A DNA stretch of 30,921 nucleotides, taken from the NCBI GenBank assembly GCA_903877345.1, contig CAIRDL010000581.1, forward strand, positions 1 through 30,921, read 5' to 3'. A program made the position numbers and the translations under genes. The notes under the pieces were generated by a model. It was not told the origin of the DNA. It saw only the letters and a program-made list of their open reading frames with translations, and did no database searches. Numbering within the stretch: position 1 is the stretch's first letter; every line of letters begins with the position of its first letter. This stretch comes from an uncultured Oscillochloris sp. Its GTDB lineage: Bacteria; Chloroflexota; Chloroflexia; Chloroflexales; Chloroflexaceae. Shown in pieces: positions 8,398 to 16,725 of the stretch.

Positions 8398-8688
8398 TTA
8401 CCCGCCAATCTGGACAGAGGAAAGGCCACCTATGATTACCCCACCGTGCGCGGTTGTGTCGCCAGTCCGTGCGGCACGCCGACCGCCAATCAATACGGTC
8501 TGACTGCCGCCCGTGATCTGATCCGGTGCCGAGGCGCATGTGGCCAAGTCGCCAACGGTCGCAGCGGGCAACCCCCCGATCAGCACCGTGGGTACTCCAG
8601 GTGGCAGAATGGGGCCACCAATGTGTGGCTTGGGGCCATCGGACAGCGGACAGGAATGATAATCGTTCACACGGGCTGCTGATGGCAT
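8398..8688 (-). CDS. PAAR-like spike-tip protein (Afp10-like)
   Basis: 96 residues from ATG 8688, with AGGAG eight bases upstream. The sequence is a short PAAR fold: MPSAARVNDYHSCP at the start, repeated PxVLIGG / TVLIGGRRAARTGD hairpins, and a C-terminal GVIIGGLSSVQIGG. His11, Cys13, Cys51 and His80 are placed as expected for tip metal ligands. Such proteins sharpen the VgrG-like trimer. It has no C-terminal effector extension. It lies 21 bases after the spike gene. Confidence 0.94.
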   Translation of the reverse strand: MPSAARVNDYHSCPLSDGPKPHIGGPILPPGVPTVLIGGLPAATVGDLATCASAPDQITGGSQTVLIGGRRAARTGDTTAHGGVIIGGLSSVQIGG

Positions 8689-8709
8689 CGTACCACTCCT
8701 TTGCCTAGG

Positions 8710-10335
8710 CTAGTTAATCTGCACGGTGCTACCTTTGATCTCTACGCCACTCGTGCCGTTAATGATGATCCGCCCTTTCGAACTGAGCTTCAAGTCGCCC
8801 TTTGGGCTGCTGATCTCAATACCCTGGGTGTCCGAGAGGGTGAGGGAATAGCCTGTAACGGTTTTCACACTGATTGCGTTTTGCTGCCCCGAGCTATCTT
8901 CGTCAAAGCGGATTTCGTTGCCCGCCCGCGTGCGGATGACGCGCTGCAAGACCCGCCCGGCCCCGTCTACCAATTTCTGGATCTTCTCTGGTGGGGGTGG
9001 CAGATCTTGGCCGTTCCAGAGCCCACCAAGGACGTAGGGATGGTCGAAATCGCCGAGTTCGAAGCCTAACAGTACTTCATCTTGAACTTCAGGCAGGAAG
9101 CAAATCCCCCGCGTTGGCCCGCCACCTAGCGTGACGATCCGCGCCCAGTCACTCTCGACCTCGGCGGATAGCCAGGGGTATTTCACTTTTACACGCCCCT
9201 GCTGCTCCGGATCATCGTTATCTGTGACGATGCCGATCACCAACCCGGCAGGAATACCAGCCTCAACCTCTGGCACCAACAGGCTCAGCAGGGTCGCTGG
9301 TTGGAGCCCGGAGACACTGAAGTGGACGGTGTAGTCGCCTGGGCGCATGGTGTGGACGGCATTGGTGACAAAATAGCTGCCGCTGAAACGTTTGCCCGCA
9401 TTGGCAATGGCAACGGTTGTACCCGCAACGATGCGCGGGTCACCAGCGCATTGCCCCTCCGCCTCAATAAAGCGTGCCGCATGGCGATCCGCGACGGCTT
9501 GGGCTAACTTTCGGGCATACTCTTGGCTCCGCACAGGCCGATTGGCGACCATCTGGCGGGCCGTGATGCCAAAGGCAGTCTGCGCCAAATCACCGCCACT
9601 TTGCGCTGTCCCAACTTGAGGCGTGATCGTACTTGTGGTCGCTTGCCCAACCAGTTCCTGGCGTTGCTGCGGATCCCAGCCACGGGCGGTCACCTCATTC
9701 ACCTGCCCAAGCGTTGACATACGCGGGCGGAACTCGGTCAATTCCTTTTCCCAGACCAGACTAATCGGCGGGGCATCATCACGCGGAGCCTCACAGTACA
9801 ACGTCTCGCCTTCAACGTAGAGCAGATAGCCGAGCGCGGCAGCGCGCCGTTGGAGGAAACTGAGGTTGCTCTCATTTGCCTGGATAATGTAGGGGTGAAC
9901 CTCGGCGGTCGGCCCAACTTTGGCTTTTAGCCCAACCTCCTGGGCCAGTTTGGTGATCACATCGCCATCAGTGGACTGGATGAAGCGCCGCACATACTGC
10001 CCACGACCAAGCCGGTGGAGTCGATCAAAGGCGCGGACGATCAGCTTCTTCATCCCCCGCTCGAAGCGGGGTTCGATCTCGACAATTTCGCCATCGAAGA
10101 GATCACCGGAGTCGCCGGACGAACGCGCTTGAACGACCAACTTCTTACCCGGCAACAGATCGTCACCGTCAGCCCAGCGTAGTTCCTGATCAAGCAAGGT
10201 CAGCGTGGCGACATCCGGGAGGTGCAGGCTGCTCTCGACGGTCACTTCCTGCACACTGCTCATCAGATCGCCACGGGCCGGTTGGCCGTCAAGCTTCAGG
10301 TAGAAGAAACTCAGCAGTGGTTGCGTGTTACTCAT
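8710..10335 (-). CDS. VgrG-like spike/hub protein (Afp8-like)
   Basis: 541 residues from ATG 10335. Residues about 1-340 match the phage late control D (gp27-like) hub, including SSVQEVTVESSLHLPDVATL and SNLSFLQRRAAALGYLLYVE. Residues about 365-460 form the gp5 OB-fold region (VTDNDDPEQQGRVKVKYPWL, WARIV, GFELGDFDHPYVLGGLWNG). The C-terminus is a short beta-helix-like needle (SLTLSDTQGIEISSPKGDLKLS, GVEIKGSTVQIN) ready for PAAR capping. It has no lysozyme insertion and no effector tail. Its start overlaps the LysM gene stop by 8 bases, so the two are probably translated together. Confidence 0.95.
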   Translation of the reverse strand: MSNTQPLLSFFYLKLDGQPARGDLMSSVQEVTVESSLHLPDVATLTLLDQELRWADGDDLLPGKKLVVQARSSGDSGDLFDGEIVEIEPRFERGMKKLIVRAFDRLHRLGRGQYVRRFIQSTDGDVITKLAQEVGLKAKVGPTAEVHPYIIQANESNLSFLQRRAAALGYLLYVEGETLYCEAPRDDAPPISLVWEKELTEFRPRMSTLGQVNEVTARGWDPQQRQELVGQATTSTITPQVGTAQSGGDLAQTAFGITARQMVANRPVRSQEYARKLAQAVADRHAARFIEAEGQCAGDPRIVAGTTVAIANAGKRFSGSYFVTNAVHTMRPGDYTVHFSVSGLQPATLLSLLVPEVEAGIPAGLVIGIVTDNDDPEQQGRVKVKYPWLSAEVESDWARIVTLGGGPTRGICFLPEVQDEVLLGFELGDFDHPYVLGGLWNGQDLPPPPEKIQKLVDGAGRVLQRVIRTRAGNEIRFDEDSSGQQNAISVKTVTGYSLTLSDTQGIEISSPKGDLKLSSKGRIIINGTSGVEIKGSTVQIN

Positions 10336-10990
10336 TCGGTATCACCAGAATCGTACCGGGCGTCAGTTCACGCACGCGGATGAGATGATTCGCCTCAGCG
10401 ATCAGCCGCCACTTCGCCGTATCACCATACTCGCGGTAGGCAATCCAAGCCAGTGTTTCGCCCTCCTGCACGCGCCAAATGCGCTCGCCCCCGTCCCCAC
10501 CCGATGTAGGATTCTGTGCCCGTAGTTGCTTGGCATCACGAACCTGTTGGAAGGTAACATCAAGCGTCGCCCGCACAGGGATGCCGGTGCCAAGAAAAAG
10601 GGTGAACTGCTGCTTCATGCTGGTGATGACCGCCTCAAAGGACCACGTTTGGCCCCATTGAAACAGCACTCGCGGCGGGCGTCCGAATTTGTTCTTCTTG
10701 TCTTTCAGGTTCTCATCAATGTTCATGAGATCCAAAAATTTGTCAGTAAATTTGTCGCGGACATCCGTCCCCTCTGCATAGGTATCGAAGAAGAGTTGCA
10801 TCGTCAGGGTGGCCGGTTTCCCACCACTAAACTGGAGTTCCGAGGTATTCTGGGCCGGAGTCTCGCCCTCTTTCCAGCTATTACTCTTCTGGAAGGTGTA
10901 TTCTTTTGGATTGAACATGCAGACTACAGGTTGTGAACCTGGCCGGTCTAGGTTCTGAATTGTAGCTTTCGCCAGGGTAGCGTTTTGCAT
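10328..10990 (-). CDS. LysM-domain hub / tube-baseplate connector (Afp7-like)
   Basis: 220 residues from ATG 10990, preferred over an in-frame GTG at 11005 because GAGAGGAG lies just upstream. The N-terminal domain has the conserved CMFNPKEYTFQKSNSW segment followed by beta strands (LTMQLFFDTY, RPPRVLFQWGQTWSFEAVIT, VRATLDVTFQQV), as in Afp7/gp53-like proteins. A LysM domain fills about residues 170-218 (IWRVQEGETLAWIAYREYGD, then WRLIAEANHL and LTPGTILVIP). In known tails this protein joins the spike hub to the inner tube; LysM here is structural and does not imply a free peptidoglycan-binding enzyme. It is coupled to the spike gene by overlap. Confidence 0.94.
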   Translation of the reverse strand: MQNATLAKATIQNLDRPGSQPVVCMFNPKEYTFQKSNSWKEGETPAQNTSELQFSGGKPATLTMQLFFDTYAEGTDVRDKFTDKFLDLMNIDENLKDKKNKFGRPPRVLFQWGQTWSFEAVITSMKQQFTLFLGTGIPVRATLDVTFQQVRDAKQLRAQNPTSGGDGGERIWRVQEGETLAWIAYREYGDTAKWRLIAEANHLIRVRELTPGTILVIPNE

Positions 10991-10995
10991 TAGCG

Positions 10996-11003
10996 CTCCT
11001 CTC
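10996..11003 (-). promoter_or_regulatory. Ribosome binding site deciding the LysM gene start
   Basis: On the minus strand GAGAGGAG sits five bases before ATG 10990. The longer GTG start at 11005 would lie upstream of this site and lacks one of its own. Confidence 0.75.
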
Positions 11004-11053
11004 ACCGTTCAACGGCGGTCTCGCTTGGCTTCCCAACCTACGCAGACAAAGAT

Positions 11054-13432
11054 TCAGCTTAAGCGACGACGCTCAGCAGCGAGACGCTGCCGCAACACAG
11101 CGTAGACCTGTCTGGCAAGGGCGTCTACATCCTGCGGCGGCAACTCTTGTTGATTGCCTTGCTGCGCCGGAGCCGGGGCGGCGGGCGGCGGGGCCGCGTC
11201 CTCAACCGCCCGGTTGAGCGCTGCACGGGCAACGACGGGCGGACTCTCAGCAGCAGGCGCGAAGGTGGGTGCAGGCTCAGTCGGCCCTCCCGGCGCTGGA
11301 CTAGCGGGCGGAGCACTCCACGAATCGGCGAACCAACTGGGCATTGGCTCCCACGGAGCTGGTAGCCCGCCCCAATCTCCAGGCTCCTGCGCCGGTGAGG
11401 TTTGCGGCACAACGGCGGGCGAGGGCGGCTCGGAAGGGTTGGGCTGTGCGTCAAGTGCCTGTGCATCTCGCCGGACGCGGGCCTCGACGGTACGAGCCAC
11501 CGCTTCTTCGCTCTCACCACCAGTAGGCAAGTCGCTCGTTATTGGCGGCACGAAGCGCGGTTGGCGTCGCCGGACGACGTGCGTCAGTTCGTGGGCGATC
11601 AGCGCCCGCGTAGCCGGGTCGCGCTCGTCATCGTTCCCTGCGGATAGGAAGACCTCCTCGCCGATGGTGACGGCGTCGGCTTGGTGTTGAGCGGCTACCT
11701 CATCGGCCGCCGCACCCCGGTGAACCGCTACGTCTACGGGGTCAATCCCGACTAGGGGCTGCAAAAAGCGGCGGGTGGACTCGGCCAAAGGTGGCGGCGG
11801 GGGCATGGTTCGCGTTCCCGCGACTGCCTCCTGGCGAGGTAGCGTCGCGGTGGACTCAGGCTCGTTTGCAGCAACCGTTGGGCTTGGCGTCACAGCCAGA
11901 GGCGCTGGCACCGGTGGTGTCCTCGGCGCTGGGGCGGGTCGCCGGGGCTGAGGCCCTGTCGCCTCAAAGAGCAGCCGACCCCAATCGAGCGAGGTGCGTT
12001 CTGGGGCAGGCGTACTGAACAATTCCGCTGCAGTTTTTGGCTCGCCCCCGCGTTGGGTCGGCGCGGGTTGCGCCGAGGTTGGCGTGGACGAACCAGTCCG
12101 TATGCTAGACTCCTCGAAGCGTCCCCGCCGTGACCTTTGGGTCGGCGCGGTCGGCGGGGGTTGCGCTGGTACAAGGGGCGGCTCCGGTTCCGCTGGCACG
12201 GCGCTTGGTTCACTTACGAGGAACGGCTCTTGCTCATCTACAGGCTCTGGTACCGCTTGAACCGGCACAGCCACACGAACTGGCGGAACCGGCGTGCTAC
12301 CTGGAGTTGGCTGAGCAACCTGTGTTGGTGGTGGGGCTAAAAGTAGATCAGGTGTGCCTTGCTCCACGACGGCGACTACGGGTTGCTCGTGGGGATGCGG
12401 GAGTGGCGGAGCGTCCGTGGCAAGGGCAGGCACCGGAGTCGGAGGCGGTTGTACCAGGGCTGCCAACCGTTCATTCGGTTCACCTTCTGGCCCCGTGGTC
12501 GCAAGCGGAGCAGGCACAGGGGGCGGAAGGCTTTGCGGTGGTTCATCCGTTGGTACTGACATGACAACCGGGGTAGGTGGCGTAGCGTCGGAGGCAGCAA
12601 CATCAGGGTGTGGCGCTTGCGAAGGGGTTGCGGTAGACAAGGGCTGAAGCACGGGCGCGCCGAGATCTGGGATCCCCTGCACTTGAACTGGCGGCACCGC
12701 AGGTGCGGCTACCGAGGTGGCAACAACCGACACATCTGGCAGGACAACGCCACCCTGGTGAGGTTCTGGCGGCGTGCCGCGTACCGACAGGGGAGAAACA
12801 ACAACCTCATCTGACGCAGGTGCAACCTGGGTAGGCAACGTGTCGGCAAGGGAGGCCGGAGGACTTGACGGACTAGGCACTTGCGTCGGGGGTGGTTGGT
12901 CGGACGCCACGGTCTCTGGCGGCCCATAATCGGCGCGCTGTGGTGGTTGGTCGGCAGCCACGGTCTCTGGCGGCTCATGATCGGTGCGCTGCGGCGGTTG
13001 GCGGAAGGCGGCGCTAGCCGGGGCTGAATGAACCGCGCTAGGGGGAGCCACAGGGCCGCTTGCCGAAGGTGGGTTGTCAGGAGGCAAGACGACAGCGCCA
13101 CTATGAGAGCGCGTCTCGTGCTCGGTTGCTGCGGTGTCGCCCACAGGGCGCGTGGCACTGGTGTTGGGCGCTGGCTCGGCGGTAACGGCGGGTGGAACAA
13201 CGCTGAGAGGTTCAGCCACAGGCTCATCAAGAGCTAGCGCTTGTGTCCCTTCGCTTAGCACCGGCTCCAAGCCAACGCGAGGGGACGCAAACCAAGCCCC
13301 CCGAGGCGTACCGACCGCAAAGCGTAAGCGCGCACCAAGGGCGGTGTTCCGCAACAGCGGGTAACGCGAGAGGAGGCCACTGACCAAGCGGCGCTGCCGG
13401 TATGCGCTCGCAAGCAACCGTCGCAAGAGCAT
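11054..13432 (-). CDS. Proline-rich DUF4157 (eCIS core) protein
   Basis: 792 residues from ATG 13432, four bases after the tube 2 stop. The N-terminus is basic (MLLRRLLASAYRQRR). Residues about 90-545 are Pro/Ala/Val-rich and look disordered, with near-repeats such as QPPQRxDxxPPETVAxDQPP. A DUF4157 domain follows at about 555-635 with FLQPLVGIDPVDVAVHRG and the zinc motif HELTHVV (His614, Glu615, His618). A second disordered stretch leads to a helical end, DVDALARQVYAVLRQRL, that resembles the neighbouring 57-residue protein. DUF4157 is the 'eCIS core' marker and may be a peptidase acting on particle or cargo proteins; its substrate is not known. Its place between tube 2 and the LysM gene suggests a structural or maturation role rather than cargo. 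It lacks the LQxxxGN motif. Confidence 0.85.
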   Translation of the reverse strand: MLLRRLLASAYRQRRLVSGLLSRYPLLRNTALGARLRFAVGTPRGAWFASPRVGLEPVLSEGTQALALDEPVAEPLSVVPPAVTAEPAPNTSATRPVGDTAATEHETRSHSGAVVLPPDNPPSASGPVAPPSAVHSAPASAAFRQPPQRTDHEPPETVAADQPPQRADYGPPETVASDQPPPTQVPSPSSPPASLADTLPTQVAPASDEVVVSPLSVRGTPPEPHQGGVVLPDVSVVATSVAAPAVPPVQVQGIPDLGAPVLQPLSTATPSQAPHPDVAASDATPPTPVVMSVPTDEPPQSLPPPVPAPLATTGPEGEPNERLAALVQPPPTPVPALATDAPPLPHPHEQPVVAVVEQGTPDLLLAPPPTQVAQPTPGSTPVPPVRVAVPVQAVPEPVDEQEPFLVSEPSAVPAEPEPPLVPAQPPPTAPTQRSRRGRFEESSIRTGSSTPTSAQPAPTQRGGEPKTAAELFSTPAPERTSLDWGRLLFEATGPQPRRPAPAPRTPPVPAPLAVTPSPTVAANEPESTATLPRQEAVAGTRTMPPPPPLAESTRRFLQPLVGIDPVDVAVHRGAAADEVAAQHQADAVTIGEEVFLSAGNDDERDPATRALIAHELTHVVRRRQPRFVPPITSDLPTGGESEEAVARTVEARVRRDAQALDAQPNPSEPPSPAVVPQTSPAQEPGDWGGLPAPWEPMPSWFADSWSAPPASPAPGGPTEPAPTFAPAAESPPVVARAALNRAVEDAAPPPAAPAPAQQGNQQELPPQDVDALARQVYAVLRQRLAAERRRLS

Positions 13433-13435
13433 CCG

Positions 13436-13861
13436 CTACCCCACATTCAGCCCGTTGTGGGCCAACTCCAACGTTTCGATGGCAATATTTTTACCATCGG
13501 CGCTAAACTGGGGGCCTGTCCACTTGACCGGGTAGGCACCGAAAAAATTCCAGCGTAGTAGCTCTTTACCGCTCGTGTCGTACATGACGAGGCTAATATT
13601 CTGGCGCTTCTTCTCACGCCCAGTCATAAAATCAATATACCATTTGAAAAATTCGTTGGTCTTCGTCATCCCACGCTTGAGTATCAGATTGCCAACCTTC
13701 GTACGCCCTGGCACCCGATGGACAAAATAATTATTTCCGCCCTCCTCATAGTCTTGCACCACGGTTTCAAGCTGTAGCCCGCTTACCTCGGTAAAAACTG
13801 CCTGAGGGATACGCTCGATTATGACATAGAAGCGATAGTTTGGACGGGCTTCATCGTTCAT
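13436..13861 (-). CDS. Inner tube protein 2 (gp19/Afp5-like)
   Basis: 141 residues from ATG 13861 with AGGTGAGG upstream. It is a phage tail tube protein: NYRFYVIIERIPQAVFTEVSG, LQLETVVQDYEEGGNNYFVH, then the hallmark P-G-x-x-K-x-x-N-L-x-L-K-R-G (PGRTKVGNLILKRG) and a C-terminal WNFFGAYPVKWTGPQFSAD strand. It is a paralogue of the tube protein at 14502-14942. The second tube protein usually forms the ring near the baseplate. It starts 3 bases after the 57-residue gene. Confidence 0.95.
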   Translation of the reverse strand: MNDEARPNYRFYVIIERIPQAVFTEVSGLQLETVVQDYEEGGNNYFVHRVPGRTKVGNLILKRGMTKTNEFFKWYIDFMTGREKKRQNISLVMYDTSGKELLRWNFFGAYPVKWTGPQFSADGKNIAIETLELAHNGLNVG

Positions 13862-13864
13862 GGC

Positions 13865-14038
13865 TCACCTCACCTTGCGTCGCAGCGGGCGCGCTCCACG
13901 GGCATGTTCTAGGCGGAGATCAGCCAACATCAACTGGTAGACGCGCTCGGCTAACTGCACGAGATCAACCGGAGAGGGCTGATCGGGTGTGGATGGAACC
14001 TGCGCACCTGCTTGAGCGCCTGCGTCAGTCTGGGCCAT
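13865..14038 (-). CDS. Small helical eCIS protein, function unknown
   Basis: 57 residues from ATG 14038; the frame also allows a longer 69-residue form from 14074, which would overlap more of the upstream gene. After a flexible Ala/Gln/Pro segment there is one amphipathic helix, PVDLVQLAERVYQLMLADLR, and a basic tail (ARGARPLRRKVR). A similar helix ends the 792-residue protein two genes downstream. Small genes of this kind occur between the tube genes in several eCIS clusters. It overlaps the 122-residue gene by 14 bases and sits 3 bases before tube 2. Possibly an assembly adaptor; no function should be assigned from sequence. Confidence 0.75.
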   Translation of the reverse strand: MAQTDAGAQAGAQVPSTPDQPSPVDLVQLAERVYQLMLADLRLEHARGARPLRRKVR

Positions 14039-14393
14039 GACCGTCTGCCGTATCGAGCAAGAAGCGGTTGCCACAACGCGGGCAACAGGTCTCGATCACG
14101 CTCTCTTCCTGCCCATTGACCTGCATATAGAGTTCTTGCAGGTAAGCAAAATCAGCAGCAAAAAGATGTTCGATCATCGCTGGTGTCACAGGACGGATGG
14201 TGCCAAGCTGACTGATCACGCGGCTCAACAACAAGATACCGAGATAGGCTTCATTCACACGCACACGCGGATCGTTGAGCGGCTCGACCTCATCAAGCGC
14301 TAGGGCGCGGCGCATCACCCCGCGTGTATGCAAGGTTCCCCGCTCATCAACGTAGCCGCAGGGCAAGGTGAAGGCAAATTCAGTCTGGAGCAT
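14025..14393 (-). CDS. Small tail-assembly-type protein with a Cys pair
   Basis: 122 residues from ATG 14393, chosen because GAGGTG lies five bases upstream; an in-frame GTG at 14444 would extend it by 17 residues without a site. It begins MLQTEFAFTLPCGYVDERGT, then HTRGVMRRALALDEVEPLND and AYLGILLLSRVISQLGTIRP, with a helical FAADFAYLQELYMQVNG and a C-terminal CCPRCG. The pattern matches small conserved proteins found between the two tube genes of eCIS and related tails, often labelled phage tail assembly proteins. The C-P-R-C-G pair could bind metal or pair across subunits. It may be a chaperone for tube or hub assembly. Confidence 0.8.
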   Translation of the reverse strand: MLQTEFAFTLPCGYVDERGTLHTRGVMRRALALDEVEPLNDPRVRVNEAYLGILLLSRVISQLGTIRPVTPAMIEHLFAADFAYLQELYMQVNGQEESVIETCCPRCGNRFLLDTADGHGPD

Positions 14394-14396
14394 CCG

Positions 14397-14402
14397 CACC
14401 TC
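14397..14402 (-). promoter_or_regulatory. Ribosome binding site deciding the 122-residue gene start
   Basis: GAGGTG on the minus strand lies five bases before ATG 14393 and supports this start over the upstream GTG at 14444. Confidence 0.65.
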
Positions 14403-14501
14403 AGTGACAGGGCAACGAAGATGAGGGGAGCGAGTGCGGCGCACGCGATGGTTTAACTAGCTTGCGCCACACTCGCCAATCCCTTACCAAATGACGAGGG
14501 C

Positions 14502-14942
14502 TTACTGCACGCGCTCGTACCCCTCATGGACGATTTCCAACTCCTCAATGCCAACTTCGTTGTTAGTAGCGTTGGCGCTTGGGCCGGTAAGCTTACTGGG
14601 CCAAGCTTTGATCAGGTTCCAGCGGGCAATTGGCGTGCCGTCCTGGGCATTCATGATCACCGTACAGTTGATGCGAGCCTCGGCAATGTTGCCTTTCTCG
14701 ACCAACTTACGCCACTTCCACATATCCATCGAGTCAGTGATCCCGCGTTTGAGCGTGACGTTGTTAAACTTCATGCGACCCGGAATCTTCTTGAGGATCA
14801 GTCGCCCATCAGGCCCGGCAGACTTCTCCTCGACCACCTCGGTCTCGCTACCGAGACCGCTCACTTCGCGGAACGCTCCCCCGACTTTATCGCCAAAGTC
14901 GAGGGTGAAAAATGCACTGACTAACGGGTCAGGTTGTGGCAT
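14502..14942 (-). CDS. Inner tube protein 1 (gp19/Afp1-like)
   Basis: 146 residues from ATG 14942 with GAGGAG upstream. Tube protein features: PLVSAFFTLDFGDKVGGAFREVSGLGSETEVVEE region, the P-G-x-x-K-x-x-N-V-x-L-K-R-G motif (PGRMKFNNVTLKRG), MDMWKWRKLV, and a C-terminal ARWNLIKAWPSKLTGPS strand. Hexamers of this protein should form the lumen of the particle. It comes 30 bases after the sheath gene, the normal sheath-tube order. Confidence 0.96.
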   Translation of the reverse strand: MPQPDPLVSAFFTLDFGDKVGGAFREVSGLGSETEVVEEKSAGPDGRLILKKIPGRMKFNNVTLKRGITDSMDMWKWRKLVEKGNIAEARINCTVIMNAQDGTPIARWNLIKAWPSKLTGPSANATNNEVGIEELEIVHEGYERVQ

Positions 14943-14972
14943 AGGTCTTCTCTCCTCAAGTTACTGTAGGCA

Positions 14973-16613
14973 TCAGGCTCCGCCACCAACCCACTGGCTG
15001 AAGCGGAAGATTACAAACTCGGCCGGCTTCACCGGGGCCATTCCTACCTCAATGATCAGCTTACCCTGATCGCGGCTCTCAGACGGGTTCAGTTCATCGT
15101 CGCACTTGACAAAGAAAGCCTCATCGGGCGTTCGCCCAAAGAGCATCCCGTCGCGCCAAGATTGCACGAGGAATGCACCAACATCGCGCCGCACCCGTGC
15201 CCAAAGGTTATGATCGTTGGGTTCGAACACCACCCACTGCGTGCCTTGCTCGATAGATTTCTCGACGAAATTGAACAGGCGCCGCACGTTGATGTAACGC
15301 CAAGCGGGATCGCTGCTGAGGGTGCGGGCACCCCAGATGCGGATGCCACGGCCCGTGAAGGCACGGATACAGTTGATACCGTTGGGATTGAGGGTGTCTT
15401 GCTCACCTTGCGTGATCGGATGCGCAACCTCGCTGATGCCTCTAATCGTCTCGTTGGCCGGAGCCTTATGCACCCCACGCTCGTTATCGCTACGTGCCCA
15501 GACCCCCGCAACGTGGCCGGAGGGCGGCACAAGCATCTCCTTGCCATCTGGCCCCATGATTTTTAGCCAGGGATAGTAGAGCGCGGCGAACTTTGAGTCG
15601 TAATTCGCCACCCCACGCCACTGCTTCACCTGCTGTGGTGAAAGATTGGGCAACGGATCAAGGATCGCCATCCGATCCCCCATCCGTTCACAGTGGTCAA
15701 TCATCGCACGTTGCGCAGCTTCGACCATCTCTAGCGAAATCTTTTTAGCGAGGAAGGCCGCCATCAGGTCAGGGAAGCAGACCATGGTCACATCGTCGGC
15801 GATCGCCAAGCCCTCGATCCCGCTTCGCTCGCTCACATCACCAACTAACTCAGACTGCTGCAACCCCTCGGGCAGGGCTGGCAGGGGCATACGATCAATC
15901 GAGTATTTGTCCGATGCTGGGAAATAATTGCTGAGGTTTATCTTCGAATCTACCTCAACTTTCACCAGCTCGCTATTCTGGTTAATGACCTCAACCACAT
16001 TGCGGGGACCCTTGCCTATCGTCAGATTGGCGTAGGTTTCCCTGGGGACGTTGCCGATGCGGACAATGACCGTGAACGTACTATCCGGGCCAAGGGGGGG
16101 TTCGACAGACGGAGCCGGAGCGCCTTCAGCGGGCGGAGAGGATGGGGCGGGCGTCCTACCAACCTTGGGCTCGCTCTTGTCTTCCTTGCCCTTATCTTCC
16201 TTGATTTCAACCACGATGTCGCAGGTATGCACACTCTTACCGCTGAAGGTTAGCAAGCGTGTAGGACTGGACTTGGATCGGCTGGGGATAGGAACGGGTC
16301 GGAACGGGTCGGCCTTGCTGTTGCCGGCAACGATGCGCGTAACGTAGCATCGTCCGCCGCCATTGAGAAAATAAGCATGAACCGCGTGGGAAAGGTAAGC
16401 CCCCTCCATATGCGGGTCACGGCGTCCTTCCGTACCGATGATGCCAAACATGTCGCTGTACTGCGTCCAGTTGGTGATAAGTTGTGGCTTATTGATTGGA
16501 CCGCTCGGCGCGAAGCCGACGAAGGCTGCACATGCCGTACCGACGCCTTCAATCGGGCGTGGGCCGCTGTTTATCTCTTGAATATAGACCCCAGGTGACA
16601 GATACTCGGGCAT
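14973..16613 (-). CDS. Contractile tail sheath protein
   Basis: 546 residues from ATG 16613, preceded by AAAGGAG at an ideal distance. The N-terminal arm YLSPGVYIQEINSGPRPIEG with TACAAFVGFAPSGP, and the C-terminal domain with ARTLSSDPAWRYINVRRLFN, FVEKSIEQGTQWVVFEPND, LWARVRRDVGAFLVQSWRDG and PAEFVIFRFSQW, are diagnostic of the eCIS/phage sheath family. Residues about 138-176 are an inserted charged and Pro/Ala-rich loop between two beta strands of the outer domain. Only one sheath gene is present, unlike Afp/PVC, which have several. The sheath contracts on firing and drives the tube through the target envelope. Confidence 0.97.
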   Translation of the reverse strand: MPEYLSPGVYIQEINSGPRPIEGVGTACAAFVGFAPSGPINKPQLITNWTQYSDMFGIIGTEGRRDPHMEGAYLSHAVHAYFLNGGGRCYVTRIVAGNSKADPFRPVPIPSRSKSSPTRLLTFSGKSVHTCDIVVEIKEDKGKEDKSEPKVGRTPAPSSPPAEGAPAPSVEPPLGPDSTFTVIVRIGNVPRETYANLTIGKGPRNVVEVINQNSELVKVEVDSKINLSNYFPASDKYSIDRMPLPALPEGLQQSELVGDVSERSGIEGLAIADDVTMVCFPDLMAAFLAKKISLEMVEAAQRAMIDHCERMGDRMAILDPLPNLSPQQVKQWRGVANYDSKFAALYYPWLKIMGPDGKEMLVPPSGHVAGVWARSDNERGVHKAPANETIRGISEVAHPITQGEQDTLNPNGINCIRAFTGRGIRIWGARTLSSDPAWRYINVRRLFNFVEKSIEQGTQWVVFEPNDHNLWARVRRDVGAFLVQSWRDGMLFGRTPDEAFFVKCDDELNPSESRDQGKLIIEVGMAPVKPAEFVIFRFSQWVGGGA

Positions 16614-16619
16614 TGACGA

Positions 16620-16626
16620 CTCCTTT
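16620..16626 (-). promoter_or_regulatory. Strong ribosome binding site of the sheath gene
   Basis: AAAGGAG on the minus strand, six bases before ATG 16613, close to the ideal Shine-Dalgarno. It fits the need for high sheath output. Confidence 0.75.
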
Positions 16627-16725
16627 CATGCACGGGACAATTTGTTGGGTCGTAACCTTCGACGATCAAGACTCCCATCCTGCCCCTAGCCACTTCATGC
16701 TGCTGGGAGGGGCGTACCTAGATCA

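Noticed and set aside
8710..10335. Evolved VgrG with an effector tail (T6SS)
   Set aside because: The C-terminus ends in a short needle, there are no TssJLM/ClpV genes, and the AAA, DUF4255 and DUF4157 genes point to eCIS rather than T6SS.
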